Below, one piece after another: positions 44,627 to 52,893 of a stretch of DNA of 64,000 nucleotides. Positions within the stretch are counted from its first letter, which is position 1. Every line of letters starts with the position of its first letter. The translations under genes were made by a program, and so were the position numbers. A model generated the notes under the pieces. The model did no database searches. It saw only the letters and a program-made list of their open reading frames with translations, and was not told the origin of the DNA. Origin of the DNA: Kitasatospora herbaricolor (GTDB lineage: Bacteria; Actinomycetota; Actinomycetes; Streptomycetales; Streptomycetaceae); NCBI RefSeq assembly GCF_030813695.1, contig NZ_JAUSVA010000002.1, forward strand, positions 4,836,001 to 4,900,000, given 5' to 3'.

Positions 44627-46027
44627 TCAGCTCTCCTCGGTCCGGTCGTCGGTGTCGGCGGTCATGGTGCCGGAGGTGACGGCGTCGGAGGTGACGGCGT
44701 CGGGGTACAGGTAGATGCCCGCCAGCCGCTTGTGCTCGGCCTCCAGCGTGAACGGCCGGCCCGAGGGCACCAGCCGGGCGCCGCCGCCGGCGAAGCCGCT
44801 GGGCATCCAGTACAGGCCGAGGCAGGAGTCCCACGGCTCGGTCCGGCCGGTGACCGGGTCGAACACCGGCTCCTGCCGGGGCACCACCCGCTCCTGCACG
44901 ACCGCCCCCACCGAGGCGGCCTGACGCAGCGCCTGCTCCCACTGCCGGTCGTCCACCAGCCAGCCGCAGGTGATGCCCTGGCTGGCGAAGCTCTCGTCCA
45001 GCTTCAGGATCAGGTGCTCCCGGCGCTCCCGGCACAGCTCCAGCAACTCGCGGCCGTGGGCCGTCGCCCCCGGCGTCAGCGCCCTGGTCCAGGGCAGCAC
45101 CCGGTCGACCAACCGCCGCTCCTCGGTGGAGAGATGGGAACGCAGCCGGGGGTCGGAGAGGTAGGCCATCCAGCGCTTGTTGGCGTTCAGGTCGGTCTCC
45201 AGCGGGCTCCAGAGCGCCACCCGGCCGTCCTGGTGGGCGTCGCGCAACTGCCCGGCCAGCTCCCGGCCCTGCGGATGGCCGACCACCTGGTCGAGGTCGA
45301 AGAGGCGGTAGACCACGTCGACCGTCACCTCGCCGAGCAGCACCCTGCCGCCGCGCACCCGCAGGTCGCCGATCTCCCCGAGGTGGCACTCCAGGCCCTC
45401 GGCGCGCAGCAGCCGTTGCAGCGGACGCCAGGCGTGCCCGTAGGCGGCCATCCCGCCGGGGCCCTCGATCAGCGCCACCACCGGTTCGGGCGCGGAGACG
45501 GCGGCGCCGGCCGCGCGCAGCGCCCCGGCGAGCAGCGCGGTGGTGTCCAGGTGGTGCAGCCCGTGCCGCCCCGCGAACGAGCGGAAGCCCTCGAACTCCA
45601 GCAGCGCGGCCGCCGCCGGGCCGACCCACTCCTGACCGCCGGTCTGGCTGGAGGCGTTGAACTCCAGGATCTTCAGCGACTCGCCGTCGTGGTAGGCGTC
45701 GACCCGCCCGAACCGGGCCGGCCGCTCCTTGCCGAAACCGCCGACCAGCGCGGCCTTGGCCGGGTCGACGCCGAGCGCCCGGCAGACCCGCTCGGCGTCG
45801 CCGTCGAAGAGCCGCTCGGGCAGCGAGGTCAGCAGGTCCACCACGCCGAGCAGGTCGGCCTCGAAGCGGCGGATCTCCTCCTCGCCGAAGAACATCGGCC
45901 GCGAGAGGTACCGGTAGCCGAGGCCGGTCAGTGCGGGGAACCGGTCGGAGCCGAGGTCGATGCCGAGCAGCGGGCTCCCCGGCCGGGCCAGTTCCCGGTT
46001 GAACAGGCGAGTCATGCGGTCAGTCAC
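44627..46027 (-). CDS. ATP-grasp-like ligase (glutathionylspermidine-synthase-like)
   Basis: A 466-residue protein. A central DGESLKILEFNASSQTGGQE motif, a nucleotide-binding-type strand HLILKLDESFASQGITCGW with a Lys, and AVVQERVVPRQEPVFDP fit an ATP-grasp carboxylate-amine ligase of the circularly permuted or glutathionylspermidine-synthase-like kind. The family call rests on motif order only. I prefer the GTG at 46027 (VTDRMTRLFNREL), preceded by GGAAA, over the ATG at 46015. It probably forms an amide bond in the pathway. It is coupled to the MFS gene downstream. Confidence 0.65.
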   Translation of the reverse strand: MTDRMTRLFNRELARPGSPLLGIDLGSDRFPALTGLGYRYLSRPMFFGEEEIRRFEADLLGVVDLLTSLPERLFDGDAERVCRALGVDPAKAALVGGFGKERPARFGRVDAYHDGESLKILEFNASSQTGGQEWVGPAAAALLEFEGFRSFAGRHGLHHLDTTALLAGALRAAGAAVSAPEPVVALIEGPGGMAAYGHAWRPLQRLLRAEGLECHLGEIGDLRVRGGRVLLGEVTVDVVYRLFDLDQVVGHPQGRELAGQLRDAHQDGRVALWSPLETDLNANKRWMAYLSDPRLRSHLSTEERRLVDRVLPWTRALTPGATAHGRELLELCRERREHLILKLDESFASQGITCGWLVDDRQWEQALRQAASVGAVVQERVVPRQEPVFDPVTGRTEPWDSCLGLYWMPSGFAGGGARLVPSGRPFTLEAEHKRLAGIYLYPDAVTSDAVTSGTMTADTDDRTEES

Positions 46028-46089
46028 GGGTTTTCCATTTCTGCGTCCGGCCCGCGGGCGGGGAGCGTACGGCGGGGTGGGCGGTCGGG

Positions 46090-48027
46090 CTACCGCAGCC
46101 GGCGGTCGATCACGGTCTTGATCTTGCCGCTGACGGCGTTCCGGGGCAGGCCGCCCTCGGGGTGGCACTCCACGGCGAACTCGAAGACGTCGAGCGACTC
46201 GTCGAAGGAGTGGTGGTCGCCGAGCACCTCGAAGCGGCCCTTCAGGTGGTCGCGCAGCTCGTCCGGGTCCAGCGTCCCGGGCGACTCGGTGCGGACGGTC
46301 ACCCTCTCCCGGCCGCCCAGCGAGTCGATCTCCACCTGTAGCTGCGACACCTCGAACCGGGCCAGCTCGGCCATGATCTCGCCGTACAGGACGGTCCGGC
46401 CCTTCACCTTGATCTGGCCGTCCGAGCGCCCGAGGTACTCCAGCACCCGGCCGCTCACCCCGCAGCCGCAGGCATGCGGGAAGATCCGGCCCAGGTCGCC
46501 GATCCGGTAGCGGATCAGCGGGCCCTCGAACTTCTGCATGCTGGTGACCAGCAGCTCGCCCGGCTCGCCCTCGGGCACCGGGCGGCCCTGCGCGTCCACC
46601 ACCTCGATCAGGTTGTAGTCGTCGCAGAGGTGGTGCAGGGTGCCCGCCAGGTCGCCGCACTGGTAGCCCAGCTGCGCGCCGTCGTTGGCCGCCAGCACGC
46701 TGGAGACGACCTCGGTGCCCAGCTCCTCGCGCAGCCACCGCTTGTCGGACTCCGTCATCGGGGTGCCCCCGTACAGCACCTTCTCGATCCGCAGCCCGGG
46801 CTCGCGCGCCTTGGCGTCGCGCAGCACCGGCAGCAGCAGCGCCGGCTGGCCCAGGATGACGTTCGCCGAGAAGCTGCGGGTCAGCATCAGCACATCGTCC
46901 GCGGTGATCATCTGCGCGGTGCTGTACGCCTCCACCGGCATCCGGGACAGCTCGCTGCTGCTGGTGATCAGGCCGCCGTAGAGACCGCCACCGAACAGCG
47001 AGTTGATCAGCCGGTCGCCCGGCCGCACCCCCAGCGCGTAGAACAGCGGGACGGCCTCGCGCACCATGTTGTCCCAGTCCGTGCGCGAGTACACGATGTA
47101 GCGCGGCGGGCCGGTGGTGGCCCCGCTGCGCAGCACCTCGCCGCTCGGCCGGTCGCCGCTGCACAGGCCCCGGGCGGCCGGCAGCGAGTGCTGCTCCAGC
47201 GCGGACTTCTCCAGCACCGGCAGCCGTTGCAGGTCGGCCCGCTTCTCGATCCGGGGCAGGTCGCGGTAGTACGGGGTGCGGCGGGCCCGCTCGACCAGGT
47301 AGCGCAGGCGGGCGGCGATCCGGCCGTCCTCCTGCGCGGTGTCCGCGCCGCGGGCGTCGGAGAGCCGGGTGCCGCGCAGGTAGGTGCGGTGCTGGAGGGC
47401 GCCGGCCCAGCCGGAGCGGCAGTCCAGCCGTAGGACCTCGGCGGCGAACGGGCCGCCGGTGCCCGCGCGCCCGGCGGCGTCCACCCGGATCCGCAGCACC
47501 GGCACACCCTCGGTCCCGGCGACGTACAGCGCCTCGTCCGCCCAGTCCTCGCTGGGCAGCAGGTCGGGCACCAGCACCGGGTGCGCGCCGGGGACGTCGG
47601 TGCCCGGCGCGACCGTCCGGCTCGGCGGCAGCGGGAACCCCGACTCCCGCAGCAGCCCGGTCAGCGCCGCCCAGAACTCCTGCCGGTCACCGCGGACGAC
47701 CACCTCGTTGCCGGTCGCCCAGCCGAGCAGCAGGCCGCGCAGGGTGTTGCCCGGGCGGCGGTCGTCCAGCACCACCGTGCCGAGCGGCGAGAACTCCACC
47801 ACGTCGTCGGTGTCCACCAGGGGCTGCCACGGGTACTGACCGAGGCCGTCGAACAGCTCGTCCAGGCCCTCGGCGAACTCGGCCGAGGCGAACAGGCCGC
47901 CGAGGGAGGACAGTCCGGCGCCGGCCAGCAGCCGGGCGAGCTCGGAGTCCGGGCCCTCGGCGAGCACCCGTTCGGCGTGCTCGACCGTGAGCAGCAGGTC
48001 GGTCGGGTACCAGCGGGTGGCGCTCAT
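46090..48027 (-). CDS. LuxE/PaaK-like adenylating enzyme with LuxC-like N-terminus
   Basis: A 645-residue two-part protein. The C-terminal about 410 residues are an adenylate-forming domain of the phenylacetyl-CoA-ligase/LuxE kind: PSGEVLRSGATTGPPRYIVY (the P-loop-like A3 motif), EKVLYGGTPMTESDKRWLRE, PLIRYRIGDLGRIFP (A8 region) and SGKIKTVIDRRLR at the end with the A10-type Lys. The N-terminal about 220 residues contain VEFSPLGTVVLDDRRPGNTL, then LLLGWATGNEVVVRGD, reminiscent of the cofactor region of LuxC acyl reductases but lacking the catalytic half. ATGA overlap with the upstream ATP-grasp gene. It probably activates a carboxylic acid as acyl-AMP. Confidence 0.8.
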   Translation of the reverse strand: MSATRWYPTDLLLTVEHAERVLAEGPDSELARLLAGAGLSSLGGLFASAEFAEGLDELFDGLGQYPWQPLVDTDDVVEFSPLGTVVLDDRRPGNTLRGLLLGWATGNEVVVRGDRQEFWAALTGLLRESGFPLPPSRTVAPGTDVPGAHPVLVPDLLPSEDWADEALYVAGTEGVPVLRIRVDAAGRAGTGGPFAAEVLRLDCRSGWAGALQHRTYLRGTRLSDARGADTAQEDGRIAARLRYLVERARRTPYYRDLPRIEKRADLQRLPVLEKSALEQHSLPAARGLCSGDRPSGEVLRSGATTGPPRYIVYSRTDWDNMVREAVPLFYALGVRPGDRLINSLFGGGLYGGLITSSSELSRMPVEAYSTAQMITADDVLMLTRSFSANVILGQPALLLPVLRDAKAREPGLRIEKVLYGGTPMTESDKRWLREELGTEVVSSVLAANDGAQLGYQCGDLAGTLHHLCDDYNLIEVVDAQGRPVPEGEPGELLVTSMQKFEGPLIRYRIGDLGRIFPHACGCGVSGRVLEYLGRSDGQIKVKGRTVLYGEIMAELARFEVSQLQVEIDSLGGRERVTVRTESPGTLDPDELRDHLKGRFEVLGDHHSFDESLDVFEFAVECHPEGGLPRNAVSGKIKTVIDRRLR

Positions 48028-49268
48028 GCCGCGGCCCCTTCGAGCACGCGCGGCTCGCCGGCTCCGGCCGGTGCGTCGACGGGCAGCTCGGTGACCGTGA
48101 CGGCGCGGGCGCACTCCGTCAGGAAGCCGGCCACCACGGCCGGGTCCGGGTGCGAGGCCTCGATGAACACCGGGACCTCCCACTCCTGGTAGGAGATGGC
48201 GCCCGGCACCGGCGCCGCCCCCTCGGACTGCTCCAGCAGGTGCAGCCGGTCCACGCACGGGTGCTCGCGCAGGTGCTCCGGGATCGACACCACCGTGCGG
48301 GCGCCCGGCGCCAGCTGGTGCCCGGGGAAGATCAGGAACCCGTGGTGGCGCCCGCTGGGCTCGGCCGGCTCGGGCCGTTCGAAGCCCAGCCGGACGGCGA
48401 TCTCGTGCGAGGGCAGGTGGACGCCGGTGTGCCGCAGGTGCGAGTCGACGATGCCGCCGCCGCCGAGCCGGTTGGCCACCTCCAGGAAGACCAGCTCACC
48501 CTCGGCGGTCTCGAAGAACTCCAGGTGCAGGCAGCCCTCCTCGATCCCGAGCGCCGCCACCGCCCGCGCCACGAAGGCGTGCCGGCGCTCGTCGGCCGGC
48601 AGCTGGCTGGACCCGACCGGCGCGCCGTGCGCGAAGTCGACCGGCTTGCCGATGTAGCGGCTCACCACCAGGTCCAGCACCGCGCCGTCGCTCACCAGAC
48701 CGTCGGCGTGGAACAGCTCGCCCTCGACGTACTCCTCCAGCTGGTACTCGCCGGGGTCCGGCAGCGTGCGGTAGAAGGCGAGTGCCTCCCGCGCCGTCGG
48801 GTGGATGCTGACCCCCTCGCTGGAGGCCCCCCGGCGGGGCTTGACCACCGTCTTCCCGGTCCACGGAAGCGGCCCGCAGGCGGGGGGCGCGGCGACGAAC
48901 CGCGGGTGGCGCACACCGGCGTCCACCAGGGCCTGCTTCATCGCGACCTTGTCGCGGACCTTCTCCAGCTGCGCCAGCGACGGCCCGGGAACGCCCAGGT
49001 GCTCGCGGATCCGATGGGCGCCGAGGATCCCCGACTCCGACAGGGCCAGCACCCGCTCGAAGCCGTCCGCCCGCGAGGTCCGGGCGATCACCTGCTCGGT
49101 GAGGTCCAGCGCCGGGTCGATCAGCAGCCGCTCGCAGCGCAGGCCGGCGGGCAGCTGCGCGTCGCCGATCGGGCCGCAGACGTAGGTCACGTCGTGCTGC
49201 TCGTGGTCGATCCCCAGGTGGTACTGGATCTTGCGGTAGGGGACCTGATTCATCACCAGGATCTTCAT
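48024..49268 (-). CDS. ATP-grasp ligase
   Basis: A 414-residue ATP-grasp enzyme of the carbamoyl-phosphate-synthase/BacD-like superfamily. It starts MKILVMNQVPYRKIQYHLGI. Landmarks are LEKVRDKVAMKQALVDAGVR, the ATP-binding strand KTVVKPRRGASSEGVSIH, YQLEEYVEGELFHADGLVSD, and the Mg-ligand segment LHLEFFETAEGELVFLEVAN RLGGG. Such enzymes activate a carboxylate as acyl-phosphate and couple it to an amine. Both ends overlap neighbouring genes by ATGA. With the second ATP-grasp and the adenylating enzyme it implies two or three amide/ester-forming steps in the pathway. Confidence 0.9.
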   Translation of the reverse strand: MKILVMNQVPYRKIQYHLGIDHEQHDVTYVCGPIGDAQLPAGLRCERLLIDPALDLTEQVIARTSRADGFERVLALSESGILGAHRIREHLGVPGPSLAQLEKVRDKVAMKQALVDAGVRHPRFVAAPPACGPLPWTGKTVVKPRRGASSEGVSIHPTAREALAFYRTLPDPGEYQLEEYVEGELFHADGLVSDGAVLDLVVSRYIGKPVDFAHGAPVGSSQLPADERRHAFVARAVAALGIEEGCLHLEFFETAEGELVFLEVANRLGGGGIVDSHLRHTGVHLPSHEIAVRLGFERPEPAEPSGRHHGFLIFPGHQLAPGARTVVSIPEHLREHPCVDRLHLLEQSEGAAPVPGAISYQEWEVPVFIEASHPDPAVVAGFLTECARAVTVTELPVDAPAGAGEPRVLEGAAA

Positions 49269-50224
49269 TCGTGATACTCCAAAGCCGTGATGCCCCAGCT
49301 GAAGCCCATCGCGCTGGTGGCCAGAATGATCAGGTCGCCGGGCCGCAGCTTCCGCTGCTCCCGCAGGTCCTGGAGGGCGATCAGGGTGTCCGTCCCGCCC
49401 ATGTGCCCGAACCGGTGGTAGTTGAAGACGCTCTTCTCCGCCGGGAGGTCCAGCTCGCGCAGCAGCCGTTCGTGCATGTCCCGGTCGCCCTGGTTGATCA
49501 ACAGGTGGGCGACGTCCGGGAGTTTCGCCCCCACCGCGTCCAGCGTCCGGTCGATCAGCGCGGTGAAGTTCTCCACGTACGCCGCGGCCAGGCCGCCGCG
49601 GTGCGCCGCGCGGCGGATGGCCACCCGGTCGCCCCGCTGCTCGCCGACGTAGTAGTCGGACCAGCTGGGGTCGGTGCGCATCTCGCTGTGCAGCACCGTG
49701 AAGGCGCCGCGCCCCGGCTCGACCAGCATCGCCCCCGCCGCGTCGCCGAAGTTGAACAGCGCCTTGGACGCCGGGTCGGTGTGGTCGACCATCCGGCTCA
49801 GCCGGTCGCCGACCAGCACCAGCCCGTAGCCGCCGCCGTCCAGTGCGATCCGGTCCGCGACGATCTTCAGCGCGGCCATGCCGGCGTTGCAGAAGTTCGC
49901 CACCTCGAAGCAGTGCGCCCGCCGGATCCCCAGCTCGTGCGCCACCTTGGCGGCGGGCGACCAGAACGGGCGGTCCCACTGGCCGGAGCCGGCCACGACG
50001 ACGTACCGGATCTCGTCCACGTCCACCGGGTGGCGGCCCAGCAGCTCCCGGGCCGCGGCCAGTGCCAGCTCCCAGGCCTGCTCCCCGTCGGCCAGCGCCG
50101 GGAAGCCCTCGGTGTGGGTGATCGCCAGGATGTCGGCCACCGGGACCCCGGAGGCGGCGTGCATCTCCCGCACGTCGGCCCGCCCCCGGGGAAAGCTCAC
50201 GGCGAAGTCGGCGACGCCGCTCAC
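49265..50224 (-). CDS. KASIII-like condensing enzyme with swapped triad
   Basis: A 319-residue thiolase-fold protein aligning along its whole length with FabH. The nucleophile Cys112 is in FEVANFCNAGMAALK. Where E. coli FabH has His244 (PHQAN) this protein has Asn244 (LINQGDRDM), and where FabH has Asn274 (DRHGN) it has His274 (YHRFGHMGGTD). The C-terminal GFSWG is conserved (FabH GGGFTWG). Secondary-metabolism KASIII relatives catalyse C-C condensation or acyl transfer to O or N. With no acyl carrier protein nearby it probably uses CoA or acyl-enzyme substrates. The GTG start overlaps the dioxygenase stop (GTGA). Confidence 0.88.
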   Translation of the reverse strand: MSGVADFAVSFPRGRADVREMHAASGVPVADILAITHTEGFPALADGEQAWELALAAARELLGRHPVDVDEIRYVVVAGSGQWDRPFWSPAAKVAHELGIRRAHCFEVANFCNAGMAALKIVADRIALDGGGYGLVLVGDRLSRMVDHTDPASKALFNFGDAAGAMLVEPGRGAFTVLHSEMRTDPSWSDYYVGEQRGDRVAIRRAAHRGGLAAAYVENFTALIDRTLDAVGAKLPDVAHLLINQGDRDMHERLLRELDLPAEKSVFNYHRFGHMGGTDTLIALQDLREQRKLRPGDLIILATSAMGFSWGITALEYHE

Positions 50225-51096
50225 TGAACCTCTTCTTCGACCAGCTGCACCTCGGCGTCGACGGCCTCGATGCTGACCCGGTGCACGGTGCGGCCGACGC
50301 CCGGCTCCACCTCGGTGGCGATGTGGTAGGTGGTCCGGGTCTTCCAGATCACCAGGTCGTTCTGGGTCCAGCGGTGGGTGTAGACCCGCTCCTCGTCCTG
50401 GATCAGCCCGTCGAGCAGGGTGAAGAAGGCCTCGTTCTCGTTGGGGTCGAAGCCCGCCACCGAGTCCATGTACTCGCGGGAGCCGTAGACGTACTCCCGG
50501 CCGGTGTACTCGTCCTTGCAGATCAGCGGGTGCTCGACCTTCGGGTGCTCGACGTCGATCAGCGCCTTGAACTCCGCGACCGACAGGCCGACGTGCTCCG
50601 GACGGATGCGCAGCCGCTTGCCGACGGTGTGCACGCCGATCCGGTCGGCGAGCCGGGCCTTCCACTCCTGCGGCAGGCGGTCGTACACGTCGACGGCGCT
50701 GGCGAACTTGGTGTGGCCGCTGGTGGACGGCACGTTGACGCCGTGCAGCATGGTGAACGGCGCCGGCTCGGCCACGAAGGACGAGTCCTGGTGCCAGAAG
50801 TTGCCGACCCGGGCGACGCCGATCGGCTTGTCGCCCTTCTTCTCGTTCGAGGAGATCATGATCTCCTCGAACTCCGGGTGGCGGTACTTGCTGATCACGA
50901 AGGGCACCGGCCGGCCCAGCCGGGAGGCCAGGTCGATCTGCTGCAGCGGGGTCAGCTCGATGCCGCGCACGACCAACAGCTCGCGCTCGCGGACGCCCTC
51001 GACCAGCTTCTCCCAGACCTCCGGCCGCACCAGGTCGTCGTAGCCGACGCCGGTCAGCTCCAGACCGATGAAGGGGGTGATCTCGGTGATGTTCAT
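50221..51096 (-). CDS. TauD/TfdA-like Fe(II)/2-oxoglutarate dioxygenase
   Basis: A 291-residue dioxygenase. It starts MNITEITPFIGLELTGVGYD. The iron facial triad is His102-x-Asp104 (GNFWHQDSSF) and a distal His near 272 (GRTVHRVSIEA). WTQNDLVIWKTRTTYHIAT is the strand before the distal His, and PAPFTMLHGVNVPSTSGHTK is also typical of TauD. It has a good GGAGGAACC ribosome-binding site. Family members hydroxylate, desaturate, or oxidise amino-acid-derived substrates, and some build isonitriles. Which applies here is unknown. It is the second gene of the operon. Confidence 0.92.
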   Translation of the reverse strand: MNITEITPFIGLELTGVGYDDLVRPEVWEKLVEGVRERELLVVRGIELTPLQQIDLASRLGRPVPFVISKYRHPEFEEIMISSNEKKGDKPIGVARVGNFWHQDSSFVAEPAPFTMLHGVNVPSTSGHTKFASAVDVYDRLPQEWKARLADRIGVHTVGKRLRIRPEHVGLSVAEFKALIDVEHPKVEHPLICKDEYTGREYVYGSREYMDSVAGFDPNENEAFFTLLDGLIQDEERVYTHRWTQNDLVIWKTRTTYHIATEVEPGVGRTVHRVSIEAVDAEVQLVEEEVQ

Positions 51097-51146
51097 GGTT
51101 CCTCCGGTTGTCTGCCCCGAGGCCGCGTCGGCCCGGGTGCTCGGTC

Positions 51147-52355
51147 TCAGTTCTCCTGCAGGCACTTCTGCATGGCGTCGGCGAAGTTCGCGATCTGCTC
51201 GGGGGTGCGGAAGGGTGCGACGGTGACCCGGAACCGCTCGCCACCGCGCGCCACCGACGGGAAGTTGATCGGCTGGACGTAGATGTCGTGCTCCTCCAGC
51301 AGCTGGCGCGACACCCGCCGGACCCGCTCGCCGCCGGGCACCATCACCGGCACCAGGTGGCTGTCCGCGTCGATGAAGTCGATACCCCTGGAACGCAGTT
51401 CGGCCTTCATCAGCTCGGTCCTGGCGGCCAGCCCGGCACGCAGCGCGTCACCCTCCTGGACGAGCTGCAGGCTCCGCAGGGTGGCGTCCATGGCGGCCTG
51501 CGGCAGCGCGGTGGTGAAGATGAAGCCCGGTGCGAACGAGCGGACGTAGTCCAGCGCCGCGTCGGGGCCCGCCACGTAGCCGCCGACCGTGCCGATGGCC
51601 TTGCCGAACACCCCCTGGACGAAGGTCGCCCGGTGGTCGTCGATCTCCGCGCTCAGGCCCGCGCCCAGCGGCCCGCGGACCCCGATCGAGTGGGTCTCGT
51701 CGAGGAAGGTCAGCGCGTCGTACTTCTCCGCCAGGTCGAAGACGGCGGACACCGGGGAGGTGTCACCGTCCATCGAGTACACCGACTCGAAGACGATCAG
51801 CTTCGGGCGGTCGGCCTCGTAGAGGGCGAGCTTGGATTCGAGGTCCGCCATGTCGTTGTGCGCGAAAACGTGCTTCTTCGCACCGGACCGGACGATTCCC
51901 TCGATCAGCGAACGGTGGTTCAGCGAATCGGAGAAGACCACCAGACCCTCGATCGCCGAGATCAGGGTGCTCAGCGTCTCGAAATTCGCGACATATCCGC
52001 TGGAGAAGACCAGCGCCCGCTCCTTTCCGTGCCAGGCCGCCAGCCGGTCCTCCAGCTCGACGTGCGCGGTGCTGGTGCCGGCGATGTTCCGCGACCCGCC
52101 GGTGCCGGTGCCGTGCCTGCCCGTGGAGTCGATCTGGGCCTGGATGACCTCGGGGTGCTGGCTCATGCCCAGGTAGTCGTTGCTGCACCAGACCTGGACC
52201 TTCCGGCCGCGGTACCCGGTGTGGCCGCGGTCGGCGGCCAGGTGCCCGACCGGGAGGAACTCCCGGTAGAGCTCGCTGGCCTTCAGCTCCTCGATCTTCT
52301 GCCCGAAGGTGTCGAGTACGGCGTTCCGCTGCTTTTCGAGAATGGAGACGGACAT
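51147..52355 (-). CDS. ALAS-like alpha-oxoamine synthase
   Basis: A 402-residue PLP enzyme close to 5-aminolevulinate synthase: VQVWCSNDYLGMSQHPEVI, HGTGTGGSRNIAGT, SDSLNHRSLIEGI, the Asp219-Glu-Thr-His222 PLP-contact motif (FLDETHSIG) and the Schiff-base Lys252 (GVFGKAIGTVGGY). ALAS condenses glycine with succinyl-CoA. Streptomyces make heme by the C5 (glutamyl-tRNA) route, so an ALAS here points to specialised metabolism, as in C5N-unit or other alpha-oxoamine pathways. The usual C5N acyl-CoA ligase/amide-synthase partners are replaced by other ligases. First gene of the operon. The acyl and amino substrates may differ from those of ALAS. Confidence 0.92.
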   Translation of the reverse strand: MSVSILEKQRNAVLDTFGQKIEELKASELYREFLPVGHLAADRGHTGYRGRKVQVWCSNDYLGMSQHPEVIQAQIDSTGRHGTGTGGSRNIAGTSTAHVELEDRLAAWHGKERALVFSSGYVANFETLSTLISAIEGLVVFSDSLNHRSLIEGIVRSGAKKHVFAHNDMADLESKLALYEADRPKLIVFESVYSMDGDTSPVSAVFDLAEKYDALTFLDETHSIGVRGPLGAGLSAEIDDHRATFVQGVFGKAIGTVGGYVAGPDAALDYVRSFAPGFIFTTALPQAAMDATLRSLQLVQEGDALRAGLAARTELMKAELRSRGIDFIDADSHLVPVMVPGGERVRRVSRQLLEEHDIYVQPINFPSVARGGERFRVTVAPFRTPEQIANFADAMQKCLQEN

Positions 52356-52463
52356 GTCGGCCTTTCCGGGATGATCTGCAATCGGCGCTCGGTGATGGTG
52401 GTGCCGCCGGACCGGCCGGACACATGGCTGTGCCCGGTGGCAGGCGATCGTGAATTCCGGTGC

Positions 52464-52481
52464 GCGGTGAGCGGGCGGTGA
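52464..52481 (-). promoter_or_regulatory. 11-bp-period direct repeat in the operon promoter region
   Basis: On the minus strand TCACCGC occurs twice, separated by CCGC (11-base period), about 110 bases before the ALAS start; an A/T-rich GAATTC follows 5 bases later. The layout fits a SARP or PhoP-type site. The motif differs from the GGGAACGG repeats near the SARP gene. Confidence 0.4.
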
Positions 52482-52815
52482 ATCGCCGCTCCGTTTCCGC
52501 GGTGCTTTCTCTGCAGACATCCTGACCCGGCGCCAGGTCCCGGACCAAGGGATTCGGCTGGCGCGAGCTCGCCTGGCGTCAGCACGCCAGCGGGCGCGGC
52601 GGACGGCGGGGGCAGGCGTGCCGGTGCGTGCGGGGGCCGGGCCGAGGGGCAGACCCATGGGTGCGCACGGGCGGGGGCGCGGGCACGGGCACACCCGTGG
52701 ACGTGCCGTCCGCGCCGGGCCCTGCGGCGCACGGACCGCTCGGGCCGGAACCGGCCGTGGCGGGCGGGGCCGGGCCGTGCACGGCCAGCAGGGCCGGCCG
52801 TGGCACCGAACGCCG

Positions 52816-52868
52816 GAGGCCGGCCGCGCCCGTCGCCCGGAGGCGGTGTACGGGGCGCGGCCGGCCTC
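52816..52868 (-). terminator. Strong hairpin terminator after the DTR-repeat protein gene
   Basis: GAGGCCGGCCGCGCCC (52816-52831) pairs perfectly over 16 bases with 52853-52868, with a 21-base loop, 26 bases beyond the stop codon at 52894. Confidence 0.7.
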
Positions 52869-52893
52869 GGCCGGAACGGTCCGGGAGAGCGGC

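Larger units (their letters stand above)
52356..52893. other. 538-bp gap upstream of the ALAS operon
   Basis: From left to right it holds the ALAS leader, the 11-bp repeat (52464-52481), a 7-bp hairpin CTGGCGT/ACGCCAG at 52573-52590, about 220 bases of C/G-rich DNA in which I see no credible gene, and the strong hairpin at 52816-52868. Confidence 0.6.

Noticed and set aside
51147..52355. Primary heme-biosynthesis hemA
   Set aside because: The gene is locked in an operon of specialised-metabolism enzymes, and Streptomyces use the glutamyl-tRNA route for heme; a pathway role is more likely.
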